From the NCBI GenBank assembly GCA_009777135.1, contig WRMM01000036.1:1-11508 (forward strand): 11,508 bases of DNA. Direction: 5' to 3'. Position 1 is the stretch's first letter; each line of letters opens with the position of its first letter. The position numbers and the translations under genes were made by a program. The notes beneath the pieces are model-generated. The model made no database searches. It saw only the letters and a list, made by a program, of their open reading frames with translations, and was not told the DNA's origin. Positions 1-7,553 of this stretch are shown in pieces. This DNA is from Candidatus Fibrimonadales bacterium. Its GTDB lineage: Bacteria; Fibrobacterota; Fibrobacteria; Fibrobacterales; Fibrobacteraceae.

Positions 1-238
1 ACCTAGCATTGCTAAGTTCAGCTTTTCTGAACACAGGACTGGTTCCCGAGGGGTTTTGAAAGTCTGCATTTTCTCCTTGGGCGCCTTCAAAAGAATACCC
101 ATCAATACCCTTGGCCCTGAAGGAAGTTGTTATCTCCTTGTTTCGCCAATCGGCTTGTTCGGAGAGTTTCCCGCAAGAAACCAGAAAAATGAGAAACGTC
201 GACACGGCTAAAAAACCGCCTAAAAAGCATTTTCGCAT
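1..238 (-). CDS. Partial lipoprotein, N-terminal 79 residues, unknown function
   Basis: An open frame starts at an ATG (complement of 236-238) and stays open to the left window edge, so only the N-terminus is visible. It begins MRKCFLGGFLAVSTFLIFLVSC: two basic residues, a hydrophobic stretch and a lipobox LVSC with Cys at residue 22, so it should be exported and lipid-anchored. After the Cys it continues GKLSEQADWRNKEITTSF and then a Gly/Asn/Ser-rich stretch that I do not recognise. The start is supported by a purine-rich AAAAGGG (complement of 246-252) with a 7-nt spacer. A different-frame ORF at 102-284 on the same strand lacks these features and is rejected. The gene is divergent from purA, separated by 80 nt. 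The export signal and start are well supported; function is unknown. Confidence 0.72.
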   Translation of the reverse strand, partial: MRKCFLGGFLAVSTFLIFLVSCGKLSEQADWRNKEITTSFRAKGIDGYSFEGAQGENADFQNPSGTSPVFRKAELSNAR

Positions 239-318
239 AAAATAACCCTTTTGCATATCTCATAAAATACAAAAAAAAAGACAAAAGCGGTAGATTTTTT
301 TTGTATTTTCACAGTCTT
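239..318. promoter_or_regulatory. Divergent intergenic region between the lipoprotein gene and purA
   Basis: These 80 nt separate two genes pointing away from each other, so promoters for both should lie here. The stretch is very AT-rich, with an A-run at 271-279 and a T-run at 295-301. I could not find a convincing -35/-10 pair on either strand. It holds the ribosome binding site of the leftward gene (complement of 246-252). No clear Shine-Dalgarno precedes the purA ATG at 319. The regulatory role is inferred from gene orientation only. Confidence 0.4.
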
Positions 319-1602
319 ATGCCAAATAGAGTAATTGTAGGTGCGCAATGGGGCGATGAAGGCAAGGCCAAAATCGTTGATTTCTTAACGTTATATGCAG
401 ATATAATAGTTAGGTTTCAAGGCGGCGCAAATGCCGGCCACACGGTAAAAACAGACGATAAAGAATTTATTTTTCATCTTATCCCAAGCGGAATTATGCA
501 TGCAAACAAGGTTTGCATAATAGGAAACGGCGTTGTTTTTGACCCAAAACAGGCCATTTTAGAGATAAAAGACCTTGAGGGCAAGGGTATTTGCGTTTCA
601 GATCGCATTTTAATAGCCGAAAACGCCCACGTTGTGCTGCCTTGGCACATAGCTTGCGATAAGCTAAAGGAAACAAAGGCTGGCAAAGACGCTATTGGAA
701 CCACAGGCAGAGGCATTGGCCCATGCTACAGCGACAAGGTCAACAGGCATGGAGTTCGAGTTTGCGACTTGCTGGACGAAGGCGAGCTAAGGCCTCGCAT
801 AGAGGCTATAGCCAATTTTAGAAACGATGAGTTTAAAAAGATGTTCGAAGCCGAGGCTATAGACCCTGAACCTGTTATAAAAGAATATCTGGAACTTGGC
901 AAACAATTGAAACCTTTTATCTGCGATGCGGTTTTTTATCTGCATGAGGCTCTAAAAGCCAAAAAACAAATCATTTTTGAAGGCGCCCAAGGGACAATTT
1001 TGGATGTTGACCATGGAACTTATCCTTTTGTGACTTCTTCAAACACGGTAGCTGGCTCTGCAAGCTGCGGGTCGGGGGTTGGGCCAACCGCTATAGACCA
1101 GGTTATTGGCATTGTCAAAGCTTATACCACAAGGGTTGGCAACGGGCCTTTTCCAACAGAGCTAGAAGATGAAATAGGCGAAAAATTGCGCAAAGTGGGC
1201 GGAGAGTATGGAGCCACCACCGGAAGGGCTAGACGCTGCGGCTGGTTCGATGCTCCCGTTGTTCGCAAGGCGGTTGCAGTGAACGGGCTAACGCACTTGG
1301 CTATAACCAAGCTAGACGTGCTGGATGCATTCAAAGAAATTAAGATTTGCACAGGATATAAATACAATGGCAAAGAACTGCTGAACTTTCCCAATCGCCT
1401 TGCTGTGATTTCTGCTTGCCAGCCCATTTACGAGAGCATGCCGGGCTGGGAATGCTCAACCGAGAAGTGCCGCTCCTGGAACGATTTGCCGCCAAATGCG
1501 CAAAAATATTTAACAAGAATCTCTGAATTGGTAGACGTGAAAATCGGAATGGTTTCAGTCGGCGCAAAAAGAGATGAAAGCATAATGATGGATATGGAAT
1601 AA
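319..1602 (+). CDS. purA: Adenylosuccinate synthetase
   Basis: This cytoplasmic enzyme makes adenylosuccinate from IMP and aspartate using GTP, the first committed step from IMP to AMP. Visible signatures along the 427 residues are WGDEGKAK (11-18, with catalytic Asp13), NAGHT (38-42, with His41), IGTTGRGIGP (126-135, IMP contact), EGAQGT (221-226), YGATTGRARR (297-306, aspartate loop) and TKLDVLD (330-336, guanine recognition). Length is normal for the family. I chose ATG 319 because family members begin a few residues before the VxxGxQWGDEG motif; a TTG at 301 would add six residues with no homology. Odd point: the usual GDEGKGK loop reads GDEGKAK, with Ala at 17. The stop overlaps the helicase start by one base (TAATG), so the two are probably co-translated. 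Identification is near certain. Confidence 0.97.
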   Translation: MPNRVIVGAQWGDEGKAKIVDFLTLYADIIVRFQGGANAGHTVKTDDKEFIFHLIPSGIMHANKVCIIGNGVVFDPKQAILEIKDLEGKGICVSDRILIAENAHVVLPWHIACDKLKETKAGKDAIGTTGRGIGPCYSDKVNRHGVRVCDLLDEGELRPRIEAIANFRNDEFKKMFEAEAIDPEPVIKEYLELGKQLKPFICDAVFYLHEALKAKKQIIFEGAQGTILDVDHGTYPFVTSSNTVAGSASCGSGVGPTAIDQVIGIVKAYTTRVGNGPFPTELEDEIGEKLRKVGGEYGATTGRARRCGWFDAPVVRKAVAVNGLTHLAITKLDVLDAFKEIKICTGYKYNGKELLNFPNRLAVISACQPIYESMPGWECSTEKCRSWNDLPPNAQKYLTRISELVDVKIGMVSVGAKRDESIMMDME

Positions 1603-2960
1603 TGGACAGCGAAAATTCAGCTTTTACAGTACCGATTAAAATAAAAGAACCGCAAAACAAATTGCCCGATTTTCTTGTTGAGAATTTACCGGAAAATTTA
1701 ATGGCAACCGTTAAAGGGCTTGGCTGGAATGAGCTGATGCCCGTGCAGAAAAAGACTATCCCCTATATGATGGAAGGCAGGGATATGCTGATTCAGTCTA
1801 AAACGGGTTCCGGAAAAACCGGAGCGTTTTTGCTGCCTCTTTTGCAGGTTATAATTCCAGAGCACGCTTTTCCGCAGGCTCTTATTTTGGTTCCAACTCG
1901 CGAGCTTGCGCTGCAGGTTCATGGCGAAGCGGAAAAACTTTCAAAAGGGCTTGGAATTCGCTCTTGCGCAATTTTTGGCGGAGTTGGTTTTGAGCACCAG
2001 CTGCACGCTTTAAGAACCGGAGTTCATCTAATAGTGGCAACGCCGGGGCGCCTGCTAGACCACGCTCAAAGAGGGAATGTGGATTTCAACAGCATTCGCG
2101 ACCTGATTTTAGACGAAGCAGACGAGATGCTGGGCATGGGTTTTTACCCCGATATGCAGCGCATTCGCCGCTACTTGCCCAAACAGATTTCTTGCACCAT
2201 GTTCAGCGCAACAATTCCGCAAACCGTTAAGAGCCTTGCAAGAGAATTTCAGCGCCCAAATTCGGATTTTCTTTCGCTCTCCTACGACCAAGTTATAGCG
2301 AAAAATCTGGAACATCGCTACTATGCCTCCGACCCTATGGGCAAAGATTCCTTGCTGATAAAAATTCTGGAATGGGAAAACCCGGACAGCTGCATGGTTT
2401 TTTGCAATATGAAAAAGGATGTTGCATATCTAGAGCAGGTTTTAAGCGATTACGGCTTTCGCGCCAAAGCTCTCTCCGGCGATATTTCGCAAAGGGAGCG
2501 AGAACAGGTTTTGGGCGAGTTCAGAGAAAACAAGCTAAAGCTGTTGATATGCACCGATGTTGCGGCAAGAGGCATTGATGTGAGCCATGTGAGCCATGTT
2601 ATTGTTTTTGACCACCCAAGCGACCACGAAGTTTATGTGCACAGAAGCGGCAGAACGGCGCGAGCCGGCAGGAGCGGCCTTGCAATCTCAATAATAACCC
2701 CCGTTGAAGAAATTGAAATTCAAAAAACCGCCGCAGACTTTGGCATAAGTTTTATTAAAATGCCCCCTATAAACGAAGAAGAGCTGGCGAGCCGCATTCG
2801 CCAAAGAGCCGAGGCAAAACTAGACAGAGAACGCAGATTTTTAGGGCAAAAACAAAATGAAAGAATGCGCCGCTACCTGCCAATGGTAGAGGAGCTTTCG
2901 CAAAATAAAGAAGGAAAAGAATTGCTTGCGTACCTGCTAGATTCCTATTATTGGAGGTAG
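1602..2960 (+). CDS. DEAD-box ATP-dependent RNA helicase
   Basis: A 452-residue RNA helicase that would unwind or remodel RNA duplexes with ATP, in ribosome assembly or mRNA decay. All core motifs are present in order: Q-motif region GWNELMPVQ (41-49), motif I SKTGSGKT (66-73, Ser where Ala is usual), Ia PTREL (98-102), GG (126-127), Ib TPGR (147-150), II DEAD (171-174), III SAT (202-204), IV VFCN (266-269), V ARGID (322-326) and VI HRSGRTARAG (347-356). The C-terminal extension of about 75 residues is charged, with no RGG tail or recognisable RNA-binding domain. It resembles the RhlE/CshA/DeaD group, but I cannot assign a subfamily. It starts one base inside the purA stop codon, and its last codons contain the ribosome binding site of the following cyclase gene, so the three genes look like one transcript. 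Confidence 0.95.
   Translation: MDSENSAFTVPIKIKEPQNKLPDFLVENLPENLMATVKGLGWNELMPVQKKTIPYMMEGRDMLIQSKTGSGKTGAFLLPLLQVIIPEHAFPQALILVPTRELALQVHGEAEKLSKGLGIRSCAIFGGVGFEHQLHALRTGVHLIVATPGRLLDHAQRGNVDFNSIRDLILDEADEMLGMGFYPDMQRIRRYLPKQISCTMFSATIPQTVKSLAREFQRPNSDFLSLSYDQVIAKNLEHRYYASDPMGKDSLLIKILEWENPDSCMVFCNMKKDVAYLEQVLSDYGFRAKALSGDISQREREQVLGEFRENKLKLLICTDVAARGIDVSHVSHVIVFDHPSDHEVYVHRSGRTARAGRSGLAISIITPVEEIEIQKTAADFGISFIKMPPINEEELASRIRQRAEAKLDRERRFLGQKQNERMRRYLPMVEELSQNKEGKELLAYLLDSYYWR
2953..2957 (+). promoter_or_regulatory. Shine-Dalgarno GGAGG deciding the cyclase start
   Basis: GGAGG lies inside the last codons of the helicase gene, five bases before TTG 2963. It places the cyclase start at that TTG. 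The in-frame TTG at 2951 would itself overlap the Shine-Dalgarno. Confidence 0.8.
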
Positions 2961-2962
2961 CG

Positions 2963-4084
2963 TTGAAAATTATACTTGCCGCAATATGTTTGTTGCTTTT
3001 ATCTTGCGATATTTCTGTTTCCTTTAGGGAAGTCCCGAACGTAAATGCAACAGAAATAAAAGGTTTTATAGGCGTATCTATTTTGCTTTCTTGCATAATA
3101 ATTCTTTTGGCTGTTCTATATAGAAAAGGGCGCAGCGAAGAAAAACGGCTAGAAGATTTGGTGCAAAAACGCACCGCAGAAATTGATGAACAGCGCAAAA
3201 TGCTCAAAGCAGTCACCGAAAGCTACAAGGGAGTGATATGGAGCATAAACAAGGATGGAATAATTACAACTTTCAATGGGCGGTATTTAAAGAAAATAGG
3301 AGTTACGCCAGAATTTTTGGAAGGCAAAAAACTTGAGCTTGCCATAAAGAAAAGCAGGCATTTGGATATTATTGAAAATGTGTATAAAACGTTCAGCGAA
3401 GGACCGCAAGACTGGATGAGCGATATTGACGGCGAAACATTCCATTCAAATACCGTGCCCTTGTACGACAGCGAAAAAAATATAGTTGGAGTGGTAGGCA
3501 GCACCGACAATGCCACCGAAATAATACGGCTCCAAAGAAATTTGGAAAAAGCTTTGGCGGCAGCTGAAATTGCAAGCATGACCGACCAGCTTACGGACAT
3601 ATCCAACAGGCGCAGTTTTGACAGACGGCTGGATTTGATATGGCGCACGGCAATAAGAGAGAAAACGCCAGCAAGCCTTTTGATGATTGATTTAGACAAG
3701 TTTAAACCATATAATGATACGTATGGGCATCAGCAAGGCGATACGCTTTTGCAGATAGTAGCTAAAACAATTAAGAAAACCATAAAGCGTCCCGGAGATT
3801 TGGCGTCTCGCTGGGGAGGCGAGGAATTTGCCGTGCTGCTAGCCAATACTGATGCCAGCGGAGCCATGCAGGTTGCAGAAAACATTCGCTCAAATGTTGA
3901 AAAACTGGAAATAGCCTTGATTGACGGTTCCCTTACCAAAACCACCGTAAGCATTGGCGTAACTACGCAAATACCTACCCCAAACAGCTCAATAGACCAC
4001 TTTATTTCCGCTGCGGATGACGCGCTTTATGACGCAAAGAAAAAAGGCCGAAACAGAGTTATCCAAAAAATCCCAGACACGTAA
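2963..4084 (+). CDS. Membrane-anchored PAS-GGDEF diguanylate cyclase
   Basis: The 373-residue product should make cyclic di-GMP from two GTP at the inner face of the membrane. An N-terminal hydrophobic segment ends in a lipobox-like LLSC with Cys15 followed by Asp16. A second membrane span lies at about 34-53, leaving a periplasmic loop of only some 18 residues. A charged probable coiled coil follows (54-90), then a PAS-like sensor domain (about 85-185) and a GGDEF domain (206-373). The catalytic motif is intact as GGEEF (285-289), the metal-binding DLDKFK is present (Asp243), and an RxxD inhibitory site (R276-D279) sits five residues before the active site, so product inhibition is expected. 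The start is TTG behind GGAGG. The signal sensed by the PAS domain cannot be read. Function as a cyclase is highly likely; the target process is unknown, though cell-surface genes follow downstream. Confidence 0.93.
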   Translation: MKIILAAICLLLLSCDISVSFREVPNVNATEIKGFIGVSILLSCIIILLAVLYRKGRSEEKRLEDLVQKRTAEIDEQRKMLKAVTESYKGVIWSINKDGIITTFNGRYLKKIGVTPEFLEGKKLELAIKKSRHLDIIENVYKTFSEGPQDWMSDIDGETFHSNTVPLYDSEKNIVGVVGSTDNATEIIRLQRNLEKALAAAEIASMTDQLTDISNRRSFDRRLDLIWRTAIREKTPASLLMIDLDKFKPYNDTYGHQQGDTLLQIVAKTIKKTIKRPGDLASRWGGEEFAVLLANTDASGAMQVAENIRSNVEKLEIALIDGSLTKTTVSIGVTTQIPTPNSSIDHFISAADDALYDAKKKGRNRVIQKIPDT

Positions 4085-4126
4085 TCAAAGAAGTCTTAGG
4101 ATGCTGATTAAATCAAACTTAATGTT

Positions 4127-4250
4127 CTGGAGCATGGAACAAGCGACATGTGGAGCTGCATTGGCTGGGACATGGGACATGATTATTTAAAAATCATATC
4201 CCAAATAACGTAGATTTGCACATCGCTTGTCCCATGTTCCTTGTCCCCAG
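4127..4250. repeat. Imperfect inverted repeat built from 7-nt units
   Basis: The gap between the cyclase and the PEGA gene is mostly one inverted-repeat structure. Outer arms are 4127-4152 and 4219-4250, pairing with a few mismatches and small insertions. The inner arms 4174-4184 and 4192-4202 pair over 11 positions with one mismatch around the 7-nt loop ATTTAAA. Heptads are visible: TGGGACA twice at 4166-4179, and TTGTCCC, ATGTTCC, TTGTCCC at 4227-4247, matched on the left by GGAGCAT and GGAACAA (4129-4142). Between the arms the left side is about one heptad longer than the right. No T-run follows the inner stem, so it is not a typical intrinsic terminator. The rest of the gap (4085-4126, 4251-4281) shows nothing I can name. 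Confidence 0.75.
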
Positions 4251-4281
4251 CGAAGTAAATCAGAATTACTATATTACCCCT

Positions 4282-5817
4282 GTGCGCTTACTTGCTTTTC
4301 TTGTATTTTCTTTTGTTTTATCATTTGGGTCGGAACGGACGCCTACTATTTTGGTTTTGCCGTTTACCGACAATAATCAAGTTGCCGCCTCTCATAGCTA
4401 TGGAAAGGCTATAGCTGCAATGTTTGGCACTCATTTGCGGAATGAGACAAATTTTATTGTTATTGAACAGAATAATTCGCAAAAGGCTGGAGTTTTGCTT
4501 TCAGGTTCGGTTTCGGCTATCGGATCAATTATTCAAATTGATGTGAAACTGATTTCTGCTGCTTCTGGCGATGTTGTGGTTGCAGAATTTGCTCAAGTTG
4601 ATTCACAAGCGGAATTGCGCAACACTGTTTCTGAACTTGCCAAAATAATAGAAGACAAATACCTTCGCCAATGGATGGGAAATTTGCAAATAATAGTTTT
4701 GCCTACGGAAGGCGAGGTTTATCTGAATGAGCAATTTGTGGGGAAATCAAGCCTTGCAGCCCCGCTTCGCCTAAATAATTTGCTAGAAGGCAAATACTCT
4801 ATTCGCGTGCTTGCCGGTGGCTATCAAAGATCTGAACAAGAGATACAGGTAGAACCCAGAACCATGCAAAACGTTCAGATAACTCTTCAAAGCTTGCCCG
4901 GAAGCTTTCGCATAGAAAGCGAGCCATCGGAAGCAACGGTTTTTATAAACGGGCAAAATATGGGAAAAACGCCTTATACCATATCTTCCATAGCGCAGGG
5001 AGATTATAAAATAGAGCTTCAGGCAGAAAACTTTAAATCTTTTGAAAGAATGATAAAAATCCAGTCTGGCCAGCTTACAGAACTGAAAGCCAAAATGGAA
5101 GTTATTTCTGGATCGCTGTTTGTGCAAAGCCAGCCTTCAAATGCGCAATTTTTTATGAATGGAACATTTATGGGAATAACTCCTATCCTTTTGGAAAACA
5201 TAAACCCAGGCATAGCTTCTATAGCCTTGCGCCTAAAGGGATATTCGGAATATCAAGAGAGAGCTAGAATTTTACCCGGCAAAAAAACAGAAATAAACGC
5301 AAGCATGAATCGTCAAACGGGAAAATTAACAGTGGTATCTTCTCAGAACGTTTTAGTTAATATAAAAGGAGAAAGCGAAATGACTTTGGAAGCACCGTTT
5401 CATAAGCAGACTTTAAACGCTGGAGAATATAAATTAACCGTTTCAAAATCAAAATACTATGATAGCATATATTCCATTATCATAAAACCCGATGAAGAAT
5501 TTCGCCTTGAAACGGAACTTGCTTTAAAACCCGGGCGAATATCCTTTGTTGAAGCAGGCAAAATTCCAACAGATGTTTTTGTTAATAACGAATATAAGGG
5601 AAAAGCCAATGGAATGAAATTGGAACTTTCAGAAGGCGAACACGAAATTTATTTGCGAAACTGGTTTCACGAAAAAAAATGGACAGTTCAAATTTATGCG
5701 GATCAAACCGAAAAAATATCTTTGCAGGAATTTACGCAGAATTCCTCTTTTTCTTGGTGGGGTGCTTTGGGCGCAGCTCTGATAGCAATTCCGGTTTATT
5801 TTGCGGGGCAGAGATGA
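4282..5817 (+). CDS. CsgG/TolB-like N-domain protein with five PEGA repeats
   Basis: With the GTG start the product has 511 residues: a signal peptide (1 to about 17, RLLAFLVFSFVLSFG), a CsgG/TolB-like alpha/beta domain (about 22-130, starting ILVLPF), five PEGA-type repeats (about 134-203, 207-274, 277-344, 347-415, 418-484) and one C-terminal membrane segment (about 492-509). Clear PEGA cores are ATVFINGQNMGKTPYTI and AQFFMNGTFMGITPILL; repeats 4 and 5 are more divergent. Such domains act in the envelope, but the role here is unknown. The N-domain looks shortened: about 30 residues between FIVIEQ and the GSV strand, present in the - strand relative at 7554-8438, are missing. An in-frame TTG at 4216 and ATG at 4234 lie inside the inverted repeat and would put extra residues before the signal peptide, so I prefer GTG 4282, although no Shine-Dalgarno is visible. 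The stop overlaps the next start (ATGA). Confidence 0.82.
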   Translation: MRLLAFLVFSFVLSFGSERTPTILVLPFTDNNQVAASHSYGKAIAAMFGTHLRNETNFIVIEQNNSQKAGVLLSGSVSAIGSIIQIDVKLISAASGDVVVAEFAQVDSQAELRNTVSELAKIIEDKYLRQWMGNLQIIVLPTEGEVYLNEQFVGKSSLAAPLRLNNLLEGKYSIRVLAGGYQRSEQEIQVEPRTMQNVQITLQSLPGSFRIESEPSEATVFINGQNMGKTPYTISSIAQGDYKIELQAENFKSFERMIKIQSGQLTELKAKMEVISGSLFVQSQPSNAQFFMNGTFMGITPILLENINPGIASIALRLKGYSEYQERARILPGKKTEINASMNRQTGKLTVVSSQNVLVNIKGESEMTLEAPFHKQTLNAGEYKLTVSKSKYYDSIYSIIIKPDEEFRLETELALKPGRISFVEAGKIPTDVFVNNEYKGKANGMKLELSEGEHEIYLRNWFHEKKWTVQIYADQTEKISLQEFTQNSSFSWWGALGAALIAIPVYFAGQR

Positions 5818-6632
5818 AAATTAAATTATTTCTGCTTTTGGCATTGCTGTTTTTTGCGCATGGTTTTTGCGGAAATTTAACATATTATGGTCCTAGCGGC
5901 TATACTTATGTGCCAAGCGGCTTTGTTGCCTCCGACTGGAAGTATTCAGGCTTTACCGGCGGTGAGCTGGTAAACTTGCAAAATGTGCGGCTTTATCCAA
6001 ATTATTTGGCGTTTCGTTCTTCTTTTTTTGATGATAAACTGGAACTTTCCTTTTCTTCTGTGTATTTATTTGTGGGAGAAAAAGGTTATGAACCGCAAAA
6101 GGTAGCGAATGGTTTGCTGCCCGTTATCCCTGCCGTAAAATGGAATATTGAAGACAAAAAAGGAGATTTAATTCGCATAGGCAGCTCCGCAGGTTTTGTG
6201 TATGCTTATGGAGCGTATTTGAGCACAACAGCGCAGTTAATTAACATTCCGATTTTGCAGCCAGATTTAACGCTTGCCTTCAGCTTATGGACGGAACGTG
6301 GCTATGGACTTGTGGGGACTAGGCTGCAAGCTGCGGATTTGCGAGGCAATCCCTTGCCCTTTGCGTTCACTGCAGAAGCTGGATGGGCAAGCTCAATGAG
6401 CTTGATGGGCAGAACCGAGGAATCTTTTATAGCGTTTGGCACGGAACTTGGCTTGGGAAGAAACTTGACTCTAATGGGCGGCTATCGCAAAGATCCTTCA
6501 ACATATTACAATTATGACGAGAATGGCAATAAAGAAGACAGGAAGGAAGGTCAAAACATAGACGGAAAATGGAGCCTGCGGTTGGAGTTTTATTTTGATG
6601 GCCTCAAAAAAACGGGAGGCAAAGAGTTATGA
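5814..6632 (+). CDS. Secreted probable outer-membrane beta-barrel protein
   Basis: The product has 272 residues with a clear signal peptide (MKIKLFLLLALLFFAHGFC, cleavage near residue 19). The mature part is rich in Gly and aromatic residues with alternating hydrophobic/polar stretches, for example TLAFSLWTERGYGLVGTRLQ and NLTLMGGYRK, typical of amphipathic beta strands. The mature start, NLTYYGPSGYTYVPSGF, resembles the GPxGxxxxPS openings of some barrel families such as YjbH-like proteins, but this is only a resemblance. ATG 5814 was chosen because it overlaps the PEGA stop codon (ATGA) and directly precedes the signal peptide, with a G-rich GCGGGG just upstream. The open frame continues upstream to 5679 in an overlapping frame without coding sense. 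It ends in a charged tail (KKTGGKEL) rather than an aromatic residue, unlike its downstream neighbour. Family not identified. Confidence 0.75.
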   Translation: MKIKLFLLLALLFFAHGFCGNLTYYGPSGYTYVPSGFVASDWKYSGFTGGELVNLQNVRLYPNYLAFRSSFFDDKLELSFSSVYLFVGEKGYEPQKVANGLLPVIPAVKWNIEDKKGDLIRIGSSAGFVYAYGAYLSTTAQLINIPILQPDLTLAFSLWTERGYGLVGTRLQAADLRGNPLPFAFTAEAGWASSMSLMGRTEESFIAFGTELGLGRNLTLMGGYRKDPSTYYNYDENGNKEDRKEGQNIDGKWSLRLEFYFDGLKKTGGKEL

Positions 6633-7549
6633 AATTTTCTCGCTTTATAACGTTGCTTCTATTTGCTGCTTGCTTTGCTTTTGCTGTGGAACGTATTGGA
6701 GTGCCTGTTTCGCCTTCGCTTTGGAACTCGTATTTGCCTAATCCAGCGCATCCTTCTTATGCTTCTAATTTGGGAGCCTTGCAAGAAGGCCGTTTGACTT
6801 TTGGCTTTCAGAATGCAGATTTGGCGCATCTTTCGCTTTCTGTTCCGGGTTTGCAAATTATTTCTGCCAACACAAGATGGCAAACAAAAACCGGACAGGA
6901 ACGCTGGTTCTATGATTCCAAACACGCTTACCTTGCCGAACACGGCTATTATAGAGATTTATTTCTTGTAGCGGGCGGTGGGCGGCTTTCAAATATATTA
7001 TCGCTGAAAAACTGGGATATTGGCATTGGCGGAACTTTCAAAAGCCTTGCGGTTGAAGATAAAGACGGAAACAGATTTTGGAGAAACTATATATTGGGCG
7101 GAAGTTTTTCCGTGGCTGTAAATTCCGTATTAGTTTCAGGTTCGTGGGATGAGCAGGAACATCGTTATTTGCTGGCGCACAATGAACTAGGCAGCAGGCA
7201 GATGGGCTTGGAGTTTTATCAAAATTTTAACGAATTTTATTCTTTTGGAGTGCAGCCCGGAGTTGAGTTGACTTTTCACGAGAGCATGAAAGTTCACGGC
7301 GGAATGCGTTGGCAGTTTGCCGAGTCTGATAAAAATAAAGTGCTGAAGAGGGTTGAATTTTTCTTGAATTTCGGCGCAAGCATTCGGTTTCGTCCCTGGC
7401 GCGCAGAAACGGATCCAGAATGGATTCGTCCCATTGTATCTCCCTTTAATTCCGCCATCTTTTATGACTGGGAGCTTTCGCTTGATTCCAATATTGATAC
7501 TATTTATGGTTCCTACTACTGGCTTGTTTCCATATCAAAGTGGTTTTAA
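6629..7549 (+). CDS. Secreted probable outer-membrane beta-barrel protein, last gene of the unit
   Basis: A 306-residue product with signal peptide MKFSRFITLLLFAACFAFA (cleavage near residue 19) and a mature chain dominated by candidate amphipathic strands, such as RLTFGFQNADLAHLSLSV, GIGGTFKSLAV and FFLNFGASIRFRPW. The final residues, YWLVSISKWF, end in Phe, the C-terminal signature that the BAM machinery recognises in many outer-membrane barrels. The start ATG overlaps the upstream stop (ATGA) and has its own GGGAGG at 6614-6619 with a 9-nt spacer. I infer an outer-membrane barrel working with the two upstream proteins, but no family is recognised. The stop is only 4 nt from the stop of the convergent gene. 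Confidence 0.77.
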   Translation: MKFSRFITLLLFAACFAFAVERIGVPVSPSLWNSYLPNPAHPSYASNLGALQEGRLTFGFQNADLAHLSLSVPGLQIISANTRWQTKTGQERWFYDSKHAYLAEHGYYRDLFLVAGGGRLSNILSLKNWDIGIGGTFKSLAVEDKDGNRFWRNYILGGSFSVAVNSVLVSGSWDEQEHRYLLAHNELGSRQMGLEFYQNFNEFYSFGVQPGVELTFHESMKVHGGMRWQFAESDKNKVLKRVEFFLNFGASIRFRPWRAETDPEWIRPIVSPFNSAIFYDWELSLDSNIDTIYGSYYWLVSISKWF

Positions 7550-7553
7550 CGAC

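Noticed and set aside
102..284. Complete 60-residue - strand ORF
   Set aside because: It overlaps the better supported lipoprotein frame, which has a lipobox and a well-spaced ribosome binding site; this frame has neither.
301..318. TTG start for purA at 301
   Set aside because: It adds six residues not expected in the family; ATG 319 places the VIVGAQWGDEG motif at the usual distance from the N-terminus.
4174..4202. Inner stem of the intergenic repeat as a terminator for the cyclase gene
   Set aside because: Weak AT-rich stem with a mismatch, no T-run after it, and it is embedded in a larger inverted repeat.
4241..4275. Promoter with TTGTCC (4241-4246) and TATATT (4270-4275)
   Set aside because: The spacer is 23 nt, too long for a standard promoter; the -35-like box is also part of the heptad array.
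5679..5813. Upstream extension of the first barrel gene
   Set aside because: It overlaps the coding 3' end of the PEGA gene, and the extra 45 residues would bury the signal peptide; the ATGA-overlapping ATG at 5814 fits better.
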